64,000 nucleotides of DNA from Capsulimonas corticalis (GCF_003574315.2 NZ_AP025739.1:3596001-3660000); one strand, 5' to 3'. Counted from the stretch's first letter, positions 1-9,503 are shown. The notes: generated from the letters alone by a model not told the origin. Made by a program: numbers and translations.

Positions 1-296
1 TCCTGACCGCCTCGCCGCAAATGGGCAGCGTTCCACGCTTCGCCCAGCCGCTGCGCTGGTTCGCCGGTACGCAAACCACCCGCATCAACTCCGTCTTCGT
101 CGCCGTTATCCGCGAGCGCCGCCTGACGCTCGCCCCGCTCGCCGCGAAAACCGGCCCCATCTTCGCCCGCGACCCTTCGCTCTTCGCCGCCGACCAATTC
201 CACCCCAATGACCGAGGCTACGCCGTCTGGATCCTCGTTTTGAATGAGGCGCTGGACCGAGCGATGGGAAATCCCTATTCCCGCAACTCGCTTTAG
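1..296 (+). CDS. SGNH/GDSL-family hydrolase, 3' end only
   Basis: The reading frame is open from base 3 and ends at TAG 294-296, so only about the last 97 residues are present. The segment DQFHPNDRGY near the C-terminus is the block V motif of SGNH/GDSL esterases, where Asp and His (D-x-x-H) complete the catalytic triad. The Ser and Gly/Asn blocks lie upstream of the window. Family members hydrolyse esters such as acetylated sugars or lipids. Substrate and localisation cannot be read from this fragment. An internal ATG at 21 lies inside the fold and is not the start. Confidence 0.75.
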   Translation, partial: LTASPQMGSVPRFAQPLRWFAGTQTTRINSVFVAVIRERRLTLAPLAAKTGPIFARDPSLFAADQFHPNDRGYAVWILVLNEALDRAMGNPYSRNSL

Positions 297-455
297 CGCG
301 CGCCGCCCAGAGGGCGCCCGCTTTTCCCAACAAGCTGCTTCGCAGCGAAAAAGAAGCGCCTGCGATTATCGTCCTTGCTCGTTCAACAAGTCGCAAAGGC
401 TGTGTGCAAATATAAATGCGTATGCGATTCCCTGTCCTCAACATGTTCCCACGCG

Positions 456-962
456 CTAAGAGGGTTTGGCGGCGTGGATGGCGTGATCAATAATTGGACC
501 GAGTTGCTGTAGCCGCGAAAACTCATCCTCCAGGGAAGAGACGAGGGTAATCCCAGTAAATGGAATCCATATATGGAAGGGTTTTTGATGATGCGCGGAA
601 TTGATGACATGACCTTTCCAGGACAAAATCTTTGTTCCGCTGTGCTTCAGTAGATACTCGTCAAAGGCGATGCGATTGATTCCATCTTTGGTTAGGCTTG
701 TTTCCACATGTAGTCCAACGCGCACAAGCCCCTTTTTCAAATCACTGTTTGTCAGGCGCGTCTTGAAATAAATGGCTCCGTCGCACCATTTGTCTTTCGT
801 AAGTATAAAAATGACGCGATTGCCTGCTGGTACGTAGCGGCATATCGCTTTCCAGTCTTCTTTGAACCATGGCTGCATTTCCAGTCGCCCATGGAGTTCT
901 TCTAGAAGTTTTAGGTAGGGCGCCCATTCGTCAGCCGTACTTAGCTGCTTGGTGACTGGCAT
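456..962 (-). CDS. Hypothetical protein, 168 aa
   Basis: I do not recognise this protein. It is a soluble, mixed alpha/beta-looking sequence without signal peptide or membrane segment. A Trp/Lys-rich central part (PWFKEDWKAICRYV) is followed by strand-like stretches. Its codons are visibly richer in A and T than those of the neighbouring genes, for example Lys as AAA and Ile as ATT or ATA, so it may be recently acquired. It converges on the hydrolase fragment. It stands alone, with 240 bp of non-coding DNA behind it before the symporter gene. Confidence 0.6.
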   Translation of the reverse strand: MPVTKQLSTADEWAPYLKLLEELHGRLEMQPWFKEDWKAICRYVPAGNRVIFILTKDKWCDGAIYFKTRLTNSDLKKGLVRVGLHVETSLTKDGINRIAFDEYLLKHSGTKILSWKGHVINSAHHQKPFHIWIPFTGITLVSSLEDEFSRLQQLGPIIDHAIHAAKPS

Positions 963-1106
963 TGAATTCTCGATTCTATTGCTCTGATATGGCTTGAAAG
1001 GATTTGACGTTCGAAGACAAAAAGCCTCTCAATATCCCGGAGAATATTAAAAGACGTCTCGCTTGTGAATGCGCATAGCCTAAGAGGAATGGAACTGAAT
1101 GAGTGG

Positions 1107-1150
1107 CTCCCCTTTTTCCCTGCAAAGCAGCTTATTGGGAAAAAGGGGAG
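1107..1150. repeat. Hairpin with 14-bp perfect arms, part of a dispersed repeat
   Basis: CTCCCCTTTTTCCC (1107-1120) and GGGAAAAAGGGGAG (1137-1150) are perfect inverted copies around a 16-nt loop. It lies just downstream of the symporter gene (minus strand). The sequence from 1137 to about 1172, including the block AACGAGCC, then AAGCGAGTTG, recurs with small changes at 57747-57779. This suggests a repeat family rather than only a terminator. Confidence 0.55.
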
Positions 1151-1204
1151 AACGAGCCTAAGCGAGTTGGGGAATAGGGATGAACGCAGGATTAGTTGCT
1201 GGCT

Positions 1205-3223
1205 TCAAGAAATCCCCGCCAGCGTCTTCTCCTCATCCCCTAAGCCTGCCGGGGCTGAGCTGGCGGGAATATCCTCATGCGCCACGCGCCCATCGTCCAG
1301 TGGGTCGCGCTTGGCGGTTTCCAGCCGCTGGAGCAGATCCTTGATGTCCTTGACGCCGCCGATGGTGAACCAGATCGCGGCGGGGACGCACTGGGCCAGG
1401 AGCAGGATCAAGTACACCTTCCAGAACGGCGCCCAGAACTGATCGGGGATCGCGTTGAAGGCGAAGTGTGCGACGCAGACGCCGATGAATACGGCCCACC
1501 AGCCGAAGGTCCAGACGGCGAAGAGGATCGCGAGGAAACGGTCGCCCTTGGAGAACTCCGAGCCCATCCCCAGCATCTCCCGCCAGCGGCTCTTGCCGAC
1601 CGATTTGACTTCGTGCTCGTGTGGATCGACGGCGTAGATTCCTCGGTGCAGCATCTTCTCTAGATTGAACGGACTTCGGACGCCGCCCGTGATCATGGAG
1701 ATCCCGATATAAAGCGCAATCGCGACGCCGCTGGAGATCAGAGAGATCCACTGGCCGTTGATCGGGAACTTGGTCGCGTGATGCGCCTCCCAGATGTTGG
1801 GGATGACCAGCCCGCCGATGCCCAGCACCGCGCCGGCGATCATTGCGGCGTAGGCGCCTGCCGTGGTGCCGAAGCGGCTGTACAATCCGCCGATCATCAC
1901 CGCGCCGGCGCCGCCCAGCCAGATCGTGCCGGTGATGGCCTGGAAGAACAGGATTTTGTCGGTTTCGACGTAGAACAGGCTGAAGAAGAACGCGAAGACC
2001 GCCACGAAGAAGATCGAGAAGCGCAGCCAGCGGACATGCTCGTCCGGCTCCAGCGCCTTGCCGCGCCATGGGATCAAAACGTCCTGAACGAAGATCGCGC
2101 CCCAGGAGTGCATATAGGTATCGTGGCAAGTGATCGAAAGGAAGATCACCACCATCGCCAGCAGGCCCTTGATCCCGACCGGGAGAATATGCGCGAGCGC
2201 GATGGGGACGCTCATCTCGTTTTGCAGCGTGCTGCTGGTGATCCGATGGATATCGACGTTGATGCCGGCCGCCTGCGCGGCGTACTGCGGCAGATGCATG
2301 ACCGTGAAGGCGGCCAGCGGCAGCACCAACCCCACGAGCGTTAAGGGAGCGCGCCGCCATCCCGAAATGAGATTGCCCATCCGCTGTTCGTGCGGGTTGC
2401 GGGCCGACGTCATAAAGCCCTGAGCGCCCAGCCATGTTTGGAAGCCGTAGGTCGAGAGGAAAATGCCGATCAGATAGAACCAGGCGTTGAAGTCCTGGAC
2501 GCCCGCCGTGTGGAACGGATTCAGCATGGACGCGTCCGCCGGCGCGGTGTTCATCGCCGCGACGGCGTGGTTCCACGGGATGAGCGCGATCACCGCGACA
2601 GCGATGGCGATATAGGCGAACAGCGCCACCATCCCCTGCACGCACTCAGTCACCATCACGGAGATCTGACCGCCGTTGCTGACAAAGAAGAGGGCTAATC
2701 CCAGGTCGGCGATCATCAGCGCCGGGTAGGTCGCGATATGGATGCCCGCCACCGTGAAGACATTGGGGAGACCGCAGAAGTAGATCAAAAACCGCGCGGC
2801 GATGGCGGGGAAGATACCGAAGTTGATGATCCCCGAAAGCCAGCAGAGCAGACCGGCGAAGATCCGGAACTTGCGGCTGTAGCGCATCTCAAAGAACTGC
2901 GCCACTGTAAGCGCCCTGGTTTCGCGCAGCCGATAGAACACCCAGCCGGTCATCGCGAAGATGAGGCCCAGCGGCATCGACATCATGCTCCACCAGAGCG
3001 TCGGAAACCCCGCCGCCGTGAACGCCTGAAAGCCGGCGACCAGCGTGATGACCCCAAAGCCGCCCATTTCGCCGCTGATCGTCAGAAGATAACGCCCGGC
3101 GGTGCGGTTCGCCGAGAGAAAGTCCGCCACCCCGCGCATCAGCGAACGCGTTCGCCAGCTGACGAGTCGGATCAGGATGATGGAGGCGAAGACGATTGTC
3201 CAGTCGATCCAGGAAAGGTTCAT
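1205..3223 (-). CDS. Sodium:solute symporter (SSS family)
   Basis: A 672-residue, highly hydrophobic protein with roughly 13-14 membrane segments, starting with NLSWIDWTIVFASIILI. The early repeat with GEMGGFGVITLVAGFQAF and the Trp/Gly-rich third helix match Na+/sugar and Na+/proline symporters (SSS, SLC5-like, LeuT fold). A hydrophilic stretch near residues 520-560 precedes the last helices, and the C-terminus is acidic and cytoplasmic-looking. It is the last gene of the chitin operon, 167 bp after nagB with repeat A1 between. By context I infer uptake of GlcNAc, chitobiose or a related sugar, but the substrate is not provable from sequence. Confidence 0.85.
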   Translation of the reverse strand: MNLSWIDWTIVFASIILIRLVSWRTRSLMRGVADFLSANRTAGRYLLTISGEMGGFGVITLVAGFQAFTAAGFPTLWWSMMSMPLGLIFAMTGWVFYRLRETRALTVAQFFEMRYSRKFRIFAGLLCWLSGIINFGIFPAIAARFLIYFCGLPNVFTVAGIHIATYPALMIADLGLALFFVSNGGQISVMVTECVQGMVALFAYIAIAVAVIALIPWNHAVAAMNTAPADASMLNPFHTAGVQDFNAWFYLIGIFLSTYGFQTWLGAQGFMTSARNPHEQRMGNLISGWRRAPLTLVGLVLPLAAFTVMHLPQYAAQAAGINVDIHRITSSTLQNEMSVPIALAHILPVGIKGLLAMVVIFLSITCHDTYMHSWGAIFVQDVLIPWRGKALEPDEHVRWLRFSIFFVAVFAFFFSLFYVETDKILFFQAITGTIWLGGAGAVMIGGLYSRFGTTAGAYAAMIAGAVLGIGGLVIPNIWEAHHATKFPINGQWISLISSGVAIALYIGISMITGGVRSPFNLEKMLHRGIYAVDPHEHEVKSVGKSRWREMLGMGSEFSKGDRFLAILFAVWTFGWWAVFIGVCVAHFAFNAIPDQFWAPFWKVYLILLLAQCVPAAIWFTIGGVKDIKDLLQRLETAKRDPLDDGRVAHEDIPASSAPAGLGDEEKTLAGIS

Positions 3224-3249
3224 GTCGGTGTCTCTTTTGTGAGTGGAGA

Positions 3250-3384
3250 GGCCCTCACCCCCCTGCCCCCTCTCCCAATTCTGGGAGAGGGGGAGTCAGA
3301 GGGAATTTTATTTGGATCTTTGATCCAACTCTTAACCGTCTCCTAGAATTGGGAGAGGGTGGCCCGGAGGGCCGGGTGAGGGCC
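3250..3384. repeat. Dispersed hairpin element A, copy 1
   Basis: The ends are perfect 11-bp inverted repeats, GGCCCTCACCC (3250-3260) and GGGTGAGGGCC (3374-3384). Inside are two further stems, one around CTCTCCCAATTCTGGGAGAG and one around TTGGATCTTTGATCCAA. The same arrangement recurs at 27973-28122 and 35085-35238, and a left-end fragment at 46661-46708. It occupies the nagB-to-symporter gap, so it may tune distal expression of the operon. Confidence 0.8.
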
Positions 3385-3390
3385 GCTCTG

Positions 3391-4143
3391 TTATCCGTTT
3401 GCTGCTTGGTCCAGGCACAGAACCGCGTTTTCGTGCAGGCGCACGAAGGAGGCGGGGAGCTGCGCGCTGATGTCTTCGGTCATGACGCGCCGGACGATGT
3501 CCGCTTTGGCGGCGCCGGAAGCCATCATCACGATCTGGCGGGCTTCTAAAATCGTGCCGACGCCCATGGTGATGGCCTGCGTGGGCACGTTCTTCAGCCC
3601 GCCGAAGCCGGGGGCGGCGTCCTGGCGGGTGACATCGGCGAGGGTGACCAGGCGGGTGCGCGAGTGCACCGAACTGCCGGGTTCGTTGAAGCCCATATGG
3701 CCCGTGCGGCCGACGCCGAGCAGTTGCAGGTCGATGCCGCCGCTGTCGCGGATGGCGTCTTCATAGTCACGGCAGAGAGTTTCAATCTGCGGGAAGGTCG
3801 ATGGCCGTCCATCGGGGACGCTCCAGTGTTTGCAGTTCAGATAGTCGAACAGGTTGAGGCTCATGAACTGCCGGTACGAGTGCAGCGACTTCGGCGACAT
3901 CGGATAGTACTCATCCAGGTTGAAACACGTCACGCGGGAGAAGTCCAGTCCCTCTTCGCGGTGACGCTTTACCAGCTCGGCGTAAACGCCCAGCGGAGTG
4001 GCTCCGGTCGCCAGTCCCAGCACGGCGTCGGGTTTCGACCGTACGAGCGCGTCGATCCGGTCGGCGACTTGCGCGCAGAGCGCGGAGTAATCGGACGCCA
4101 CGAAGACGCCCACTGTTGTGAGACAGGGAGTGGTGTTAGACAC
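3391..4143 (-). CDS. nagB: Glucosamine-6-phosphate deaminase
   Basis: The protein converts glucosamine-6-phosphate to fructose-6-phosphate and ammonia, the last step of GlcNAc catabolism, in the cytoplasm. Visible motifs are the phosphate loop LGLATGATPLGVY, the NLDEYY segment carrying the catalytic Asp, and the GVGRTGHMGFNEPGS block with the active-site His and Glu. I chose the GTG at 4143, which overlaps the hexosaminidase stop by 8 bp and gives 250 residues, matching NagB length. An ATG at 4194 would add 17 non-homologous residues and a 59-bp overlap. No NagA deacetylase or GlcNAc kinase is in the window, so those steps must be encoded elsewhere. Confidence 0.93.
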   Translation of the reverse strand: MSNTTPCLTTVGVFVASDYSALCAQVADRIDALVRSKPDAVLGLATGATPLGVYAELVKRHREEGLDFSRVTCFNLDEYYPMSPKSLHSYRQFMSLNLFDYLNCKHWSVPDGRPSTFPQIETLCRDYEDAIRDSGGIDLQLLGVGRTGHMGFNEPGSSVHSRTRLVTLADVTRQDAAPGFGGLKNVPTQAITMGVGTILEARQIVMMASGAAKADIVRRVMTEDISAQLPASFVRLHENAVLCLDQAANG

Positions 4144-5812
4144 GGTCTTTTCTTTCGTCGAAATGGGTGGGGCGATAGTTGACGTGGAGCGCATCCAGCC
4201 GCCGGAAATGGACGCTGAGGCGCTCGCCGAAGTCGGTGAAGTCTTTGTGCGCGGCGTCGGTCCAGGTCACCTCCGCCAGCGCGGCGAGACGCGGCAGCGC
4301 CATATATTCGACTTGTTTGGAATCGGGCATGTATTCGGTCCACAGCTGCGCCTGCGCCCCCAGAATGTGATGAGCGAACTCCGGGGCCAGGGCTTCGGGA
4401 ATTGGCTCGTAATGATAAACCGTCGCGAGCGTCAGGGTATTGGAGAACGCGAGCGGCTCGCTCGAACGGTCTTCCGATTGGTAGTAGTCAAAATAGGTGT
4501 GCTTGTGATCCGCCATCACCACATCGTGTCCCTTTTCGGCGGCGGCCACGCCGCCGGCTTCCCCGCGCCAGGACATCACGGCGGCGTTCTGCGCCAGCCC
4601 GCCTTCGAGGATCTCGTCCCATCCGATCAAGCGGCGGCCATGCTGGGTGAGGAACGTGTCCATCCGGCCGATAAAGTACGATTGCAGCGCATGCTCGTCT
4701 TCCAGACCCAGCTCACGCATACGCGCCTGGATGCTGGGGCTTTCGCGCCACTGGGTCTTCACCGCCTCGTCGCCGCCGACGTGGATGTCGCGCGAGGGGA
4801 AGATCTCCATGACTTCCGTCAGGACATCCTGCAAAAAGGCGAATGTTTCCTCGGACGCATTGAACAGGGTGGGGTGGATCCCCCAGACCTGGCTGACGTC
4901 CGTGGCGATGCATGTGACGCCCTCGGTATGATCGGAAACGCCAAGCTCCGGATACGCCGCGACTGCGGCCTGCGCGTGACCCGGCATTTCGATCTCCGGG
5001 ACGATCTGGACATGCCGGACGCGCGCGTATTCCACGATGGCCCGCATTTCGTCCTGCGTATAGAAGCCGCCATGGGGAACGCCGTCGAATTCCTGCTGGC
5101 AGGGGTCGAAGTCTCGGTCCGAAGGATCCTGCATCGCGCGTCCCACCAGCGTTTCCGGCCGATAAGCGCCGATCGTGGTCAGCTTCGGATATTTTTTGAT
5201 CTCGATGCGCCATCCCTGATCGTCATTGAGATGCAGATGCAGCACGTTCATTTTGTGCAGCGCCAGCAGATCGATGAACTTCTTCACGAACTCCACGGAC
5301 AGGAAGTGGCGCGTGACATCCAGCATCGCGCCGCGCCAGGCGAAGCGCGGGGAATCATCGATCTCAACGCACGGAACGGTCCAGTCCTGGGGCTCGATCG
5401 GCGATGCGCCATAGACCGTCGGCGGCAAAAGCTGCAGCAGGGTCTGCCCGCCGTGGAACAGACCCGCCGGCGTCGCGGCGACGATCTCGGTCCGGCGCGG
5501 CGTAACGGTGAGGCGATATCCCTCCGAACCTCGGCGCGTATCGCTGGGATCGATGCGCATCTCCACGATCGAATCGGAAGCGTCCTCGGTCTCATGAACT
5601 GGGAGCGGGAAGCCCGCCGCATGGGACAAATAATCCGCGAGATACGATGCTTCGGCGTGGGCGTCGCCCGTGGCGATGAAAACCGTCGCGGCGTTCAGAT
5701 GGAATTCGCCTTCTCCATCGGTGATGTGATTTGGTTTTGGGACGATCCCGACCGCCGTCGGGGACGTGCGGACGGGATTGCGCCCGTTGGGCGCTTGGTC
5801 GGTATGTTTCAT
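4136..5812 (-). CDS. Beta-N-acetylhexosaminidase (GH20)
   Basis: The enzyme releases terminal GlcNAc from chitooligosaccharides. It has an N-terminal GH20b-like alpha/beta domain (about residues 15-150) and then the TIM barrel. The barrel contains DVTRHF, LHLHLNDDQGWR and PEIEMPGHAQA, and the catalytic Asp-Glu pair lies in HVGGDEAV at about residues 348-349. The later WDEIL segment is also typical. No signal peptide is evident, although the neighbouring chitinase has one, so it may act in the cytoplasm or periplasm on imported oligomers. It lies 58 bp after the chitinase and overlaps nagB, so the three are probably co-transcribed. Confidence 0.95.
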   Translation of the reverse strand: MKHTDQAPNGRNPVRTSPTAVGIVPKPNHITDGEGEFHLNAATVFIATGDAHAEASYLADYLSHAAGFPLPVHETEDASDSIVEMRIDPSDTRRGSEGYRLTVTPRRTEIVAATPAGLFHGGQTLLQLLPPTVYGASPIEPQDWTVPCVEIDDSPRFAWRGAMLDVTRHFLSVEFVKKFIDLLALHKMNVLHLHLNDDQGWRIEIKKYPKLTTIGAYRPETLVGRAMQDPSDRDFDPCQQEFDGVPHGGFYTQDEMRAIVEYARVRHVQIVPEIEMPGHAQAAVAAYPELGVSDHTEGVTCIATDVSQVWGIHPTLFNASEETFAFLQDVLTEVMEIFPSRDIHVGGDEAVKTQWRESPSIQARMRELGLEDEHALQSYFIGRMDTFLTQHGRRLIGWDEILEGGLAQNAAVMSWRGEAGGVAAAEKGHDVVMADHKHTYFDYYQSEDRSSEPLAFSNTLTLATVYHYEPIPEALAPEFAHHILGAQAQLWTEYMPDSKQVEYMALPRLAALAEVTWTDAAHKDFTDFGERLSVHFRRLDALHVNYRPTHFDERKDRV

Positions 5813-5870
5813 TTCGTTCTCTTCATATTCACCGGCTTCGTCCCAATGGAAGCCGGTGAATGGGGGAAAT

Positions 5871-7073
5871 CTAAAGGTTTGGGCTGGCGGCGAGCTGTGT
5901 CGCCGGCGTTCGCCATGCGTGCTTGACGCTTTGCAGAAGAACGTCTTTTTTGCCTTCGGGCTGGCTGTCGCGGTATCCGCTTCCCAGCTCCCAGATGATG
6001 AGGCCGCCCAGATGCTGCTTGCGGGCGTAATCGATCTTTTGGGTGATCAGCAGCTCGTTATCGAAGGAGATAAACTTTCGGTCCGATCCTTCCGTGGCTT
6101 CGACGCTCAGATAGGGCGCGTGCGCGCCATTGTCCCAGCGGCGTCGTTCCGGATTATCGTACTTATCCATAATATTGTAGTATTCGATTGCGTCCACCTT
6201 TACCCCCTGCGTGCTCTGATTGGGGCCGTCGGCGCCGGTCCAGGCGTATCCATAGAAGGCGAGGCCGATGCCGAGCTTTGTGCGGGGGATGCCGGCGAGA
6301 AGATAGTCGCGGACGGAATCGCTGACGGACGGGAAGGCGCGCACGGCGTTCAGCCGGCGCTCGCCCCCGTTGTACAGCGCGGAGTTGAACCAGGTCTTCC
6401 ATCCGTCCCACAACCCGGCCTGATCGTACGTCATCGCGTTGACTTGATCGAACTCCGGCGCCAGGCGCCCAAACATGGGCGCCTGGGAGGAGATGGCGCA
6501 GGTGAGCAGCAGGTCAGGATTGACGAGCTTCATTTGCGCGTGAAGCTCATGGATAAACGCCTCGTAATTCGGGACGTCGACATCCTCAATGGGCTCCATA
6601 TCGATATCCAGGCCGTCATAACCGCGTGACGTCGCGAGTGTGACGAGCGTGGTGATAAACCGTGGCCGGATCTCCTCCGAGATCGCGGATCGAAACGCCG
6701 CGCCGGTGTCTCCGCCGCCGACGCACAGCAGGACTTTGCGCCCCGCCGCATGCGCGGGCGCCAGCAACGCCGCCGATTCGGCTTCCGTAATGGATTTGAC
6801 CGGATCGATCGTTCCGTCATTGGCGGGAATTACGTGAAAATGGATCAAATGCGAGAAGGCCGAGTAATCGATCTTCTCCGGCGTCAGCACGCCGGCTTCC
6901 TGAACCCAATTCGCGTAGTACGCGCTTACCCACAAGGACGGAGCGGCCTTCTGGACGGGCGCCGGCTTGGCTGGTTTTTTGATCGCCGTTTTGGCGGCGG
7001 CGGGAGAAATGAAACACGCCGCGCCTGCTCCGGCGAGCAGGAGGTGAAAAAGTGTGAGTCGTGCGCTTTTCAA
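5871..7073 (-). CDS. Secreted chitinase-like GH18 hydrolase
   Basis: A 400-residue protein with an N-terminal signal peptide (basic start, LLLAGAGAACFISPAAA) followed by a single GH18 barrel. The family signature D-G-x-D-x-D-x-E is present as YDGLDIDMEP, with the proton donor at about Glu160. MTYDQAGLWDG and the closing LGGLIIWELGSGY supply the substrate Tyr/Asp and Trp expected in GH18. GH18 enzymes hydrolyse beta-1,4 GlcNAc chains with substrate-assisted catalysis. The position between a lipoprotein and GH20/NagB supports chitin or a GlcNAc polymer as substrate. There is no separate carbohydrate-binding module. Confidence 0.93.
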   Translation of the reverse strand: MKSARLTLFHLLLAGAGAACFISPAAAKTAIKKPAKPAPVQKAAPSLWVSAYYANWVQEAGVLTPEKIDYSAFSHLIHFHVIPANDGTIDPVKSITEAESAALLAPAHAAGRKVLLCVGGGDTGAAFRSAISEEIRPRFITTLVTLATSRGYDGLDIDMEPIEDVDVPNYEAFIHELHAQMKLVNPDLLLTCAISSQAPMFGRLAPEFDQVNAMTYDQAGLWDGWKTWFNSALYNGGERRLNAVRAFPSVSDSVRDYLLAGIPRTKLGIGLAFYGYAWTGADGPNQSTQGVKVDAIEYYNIMDKYDNPERRRWDNGAHAPYLSVEATEGSDRKFISFDNELLITQKIDYARKQHLGGLIIWELGSGYRDSQPEGKKDVLLQSVKHAWRTPATQLAASPNL

Positions 7074-7134
7074 TGGTGTCGTTCCCTGCCTGGAGACATC
7101 CGAGTGAATGTCTCCAGGCTTGCGCCGGCCTACG

Positions 7135-7377
7135 TCAATGCGCTGCGGCGCCTGGCGCGTGGGCGGCTTGCTGCTGGGCGATGATCTGCTGGATTTGCGC
7201 CTGCTTTTCCGGCGGGATGCGGCTGTCGGTCGCCACCGCTTGCTGCGGCGTTTGCGTTGGGACGGTGACTGCGGCTTCTTTCTCGCCGCAGCCCGCCGTT
7301 CCCATCAGCGCGATGCATCCACCTGCGATTGCAAGCGCGGAACGCCATTGGCGTGTGAGATGATTTAATCGCATCAT
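7135..7377 (-). CDS. Small lipoprotein, 80 aa
   Basis: The N-terminus is a type II signal: basic residues, a short hydrophobic run and a lipobox ending MGTAGC, giving a mature protein of about 50 residues. The mature part is Gln/Ala-rich (EKQAQIQQIIAQQQAAH) and looks helical. It lies 9 bp after the pseudopilin stop and 61 bp before the chitinase, on the same strand, so it is probably in the chitin operon. Its function is unknown. A surface-anchoring or assembly accessory would fit the context, but that is only inference. Confidence 0.7.
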   Translation of the reverse strand: MMRLNHLTRQWRSALAIAGGCIALMGTAGCGEKEAAVTVPTQTPQQAVATDSRIPPEKQAQIQQIIAQQQAAHAPGAAAH

Positions 7378-7386
7378 AAGCCTGGC

Positions 7387-8181
7387 CTAGTAGGGATCGC
7401 CGTATCCAATCGCCTGGTAAGCGGTGGGGATATAGACATTCTTCGCCCAGCTAATCTGACCCTTGCCCATTGCCTTGACATGGCCGTCGCAGAACAGCAC
7501 GCTGCAGTGGGCGTGGTGGCGGTAGCGCGGCATGGCGCCGAAGGGCCATCCGGGCTGGGAGCCCGCCGGCACATCGGAGTCGTACGCCAGATCGGCGTGG
7601 GCTTCCGGAGCGGTGCCGTCGACGACGCCGTTCAGGAATTGCGCCCAGTTCCACTGGCCGACCTCAATGAACGGTTCGCCGTTGGGCTTGTTCGTAGCGG
7701 GATCAACCGGCGCGACGCCCTTTTCCACGACCTGGATTCGCTCGGCGGGGGTGTCGATCTCCGCCAGGGTCGCGCTGGGCTTTCCGAAGGAATTGCAGAG
7801 CGCGAGATTGATTCCGTACTCATCGACTTGCGGAGTGGGGAACGAAGGGCAGTCCCAAACGCCGCCCTGTCCGTTGTGGACAGCGCCGGAGCCGGTGGTC
7901 GCGCCGTTCTTGACGTAGGGGTAGACAGCGTTCTGCCAATCGAAGAAGTCCGCCGCGCCGACCGGCTTATATTGACCGATGGGATATGTCTCGTCGGCGT
8001 CCTGGGTGTACTGCATTAACGCAAGGCCCATTTGCTTCTCGTTGGAGATACACATGGTCTGGCGGGCCTTCTCACGAGCCTGGGCGAAGACCGGGAATAG
8101 TATTGCTGCGAGAATCGCTATAATTGCGATAACGACGAGCAATTCAATAAGGGTAAAGGCTTTAATTCGAAGCGATTTCAT
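7387..8181 (-). CDS. DUF1559-type pseudopilin leading the chitin operon
   Basis: Starts at ATG 8181 with AAGAGG about 8 nt upstream, giving 264 residues. A short basic leader MKSLRIKA precedes the prepilin peptidase site and the hydrophobic helix [20 protein letters not shown]. The conserved [13 protein letters not shown] continues the helix. The C-terminal half carries the H-X9-DG signature as [13 protein letters not shown]. Such proteins are processed by prepilin peptidase and are thought to act as type II/IV pilus-like subunits or secreted surface proteins. It is the first gene of the chitinase operon. The same arrangement occurs at the rhamnosidase operon. Confidence 0.92.
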   Translation of the reverse strand: MKSLRIKAFTLIELLVVIAIIAILAAILFPVFAQAREKARQTMCISNEKQMGLALMQYTQDADETYPIGQYKPVGAADFFDWQNAVYPYVKNGATTGSGAVHNGQGGVWDCPSFPTPQVDEYGINLALCNSFGKPSATLAEIDTPAERIQVVEKGVAPVDPATNKPNGEPFIEVGQWNWAQFLNGVVDGTAPEAHADLAYDSDVPAGSQPGWPFGAMPRYRHHAHCSVLFCDGHVKAMGKGQISWAKNVYIPTAYQAIGYGDPY

Positions 8182-8370
8182 GATGGTACCTCTTTCTATA
8201 GTAAACGATGACGAGAGTCGAGATGCACAAATGGCATCGTAGTGCATGAGATACACGGCCGGTTCACTTCATGGTGACGGCAGAGACATCGTTGTCGTCC
8301 GACTTTATAGATCAGGCGCTCCAGCATTGAGTGCCCGAGATTAATTCCCTATTGGTATCGTGAGAAACTT

Positions 8371-8394
8371 CTAAAAGGCGGCTGCGCCTTTTAG
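8371..8394 (-). terminator. Terminator hairpin of the GntR/LacI-type gene
   Basis: CTAAAAGGCG (8371-8380) and CGCCTTTTAG (8385-8394) form a perfect 10-bp stem with a 4-nt loop. The stop codon TAA (8391-8393) lies in the right arm. There is no long T-run beyond it, so strength is uncertain. Confidence 0.6.
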
Positions 8395-9488
8395 ACGGCG
8401 GCGAGAACTGATACGGGACGCGTTGCCGATTCCCGTATCATGAGCTCGGCGGGCAATATCACATCGTCAACGGCTTCATCGTTGGCGAGGCGGATCAGCA
8501 TTTCCGCCGCCGCGGAGCCAAGCTCCATACGGGGCTGACGAATCGTTGTCAGCCGGGGGATCACGTAGTCGGCGACGGAGAAGTTTCCGTATCCCACCAC
8601 GGACAGGTCATGCGGGACGGAGAGCCCGCGGTCACGAACGGCGCGGATGGCGCCGATCGCGGAAAGATCGCTCGCGCAGACCAGAGCGGTCGGCGGGTTC
8701 GGTGAGGACAGGAGCCGCTGCGCGGCTTCGTATCCGGAAGACTCGATGAAGTCGTCTCCCATTTCCGGGGTAAACCGGAGATTGTGGCGGCGGACTGCGG
8801 CGCGGAAGCCGCGAAGGCGATCCGTGGCGTCGATGTTGGCCGGGACGCCGCGAAGAAAACCGATGCGCTCGTGGCCCTTAGCGACAAGGTGGTCCACGGC
8901 GTCTTCCACGCCCTGATTATCGTTGACGCGGACGCATGGGATCGAGCGGCGCCCGGTGTAGTGGTTGACGGCCAGGACACGGTATCCCTGATCGCGCAGC
9001 CGCTCCACTAGCTCCAGATGCGGCTCCTCCAGCAGGATGCAGGCGATGGCGGTTCCCGGCTCCAGCACGCCCGGCGTGTCCACGACATCGTAATCGTGGC
9101 GGCTGGCGCGGTGTCCGCCGGCTTGCAGCACTTGCTGGAAACCGTCCAGAAGCTCGCCGAAGTAATACTGGTCGACCCACTTCCATTCCGGCGGAACGAG
9201 CATCGCCATGGGGTAGCGGGTGCTGGGCGCCTCCGGAAGGCGCTCCTGCTCCACAATAAAGGTGCCCTTGCCCTGAACCCGAACCAGAAGACCTTCCTCG
9301 ACCAGCGCGGTGACCGCCTGGCGGATCGTCATGTTCGCCACCCCAAAGCGCTTGGCGAGCTCCTGAGCGGCGGGAAGGCAGCCGTCTTCCGACCACTTGC
9401 CTTCCGCGATCTCCCGACGGAGAACCTGCTCAACTTCGCGGTATTTCTTTGTCGGTGTTTCTGTCGGGTTCAAAGATGAGCTCCACAA
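8391..9488 (-). CDS. GntR-HTH / LacI-type ligand-binding transcriptional regulator
   Basis: Residues about 10-80 form a GntR winged helix with [12 protein letters not shown], the recognition region [19 protein letters not shown] and the wing VRVQGKGTF. Residues about 95-360 are a periplasmic-binding-protein-like effector domain of LacI type (PDRD-type hinge, [21 protein letters not shown]). This fusion is typical of AraR-like sugar-responsive repressors. It lies just upstream of the chitin operon and is separated from it by its own terminator. Its promoter contains an inverted repeat over the -10, so it is probably autoregulated. Control of the chitin genes by a GlcNAc-derived effector is inferred from position. 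Confidence 0.9.
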   Translation of the reverse strand: MWSSSLNPTETPTKKYREVEQVLRREIAEGKWSEDGCLPAAQELAKRFGVANMTIRQAVTALVEEGLLVRVQGKGTFIVEQERLPEAPSTRYPMAMLVPPEWKWVDQYYFGELLDGFQQVLQAGGHRASRHDYDVVDTPGVLEPGTAIACILLEEPHLELVERLRDQGYRVLAVNHYTGRRSIPCVRVNDNQGVEDAVDHLVAKGHERIGFLRGVPANIDATDRLRGFRAAVRRHNLRFTPEMGDDFIESSGYEAAQRLLSSPNPPTALVCASDLSAIGAIRAVRDRGLSVPHDLSVVGYGNFSVADYVIPRLTTIRQPRMELGSAAAEMLIRLANDEAVDDVILPAELMIRESATRPVSVLAAV

Positions 9489-9503
9489 CTACGTTTAGAA
9501 GAC

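Noticed and set aside
4118-5926. Plus-strand frame of about 600 codons opposite the GH20 gene
   Set aside because: Shadow of the hexosaminidase gene, with no ribosome site or domains.
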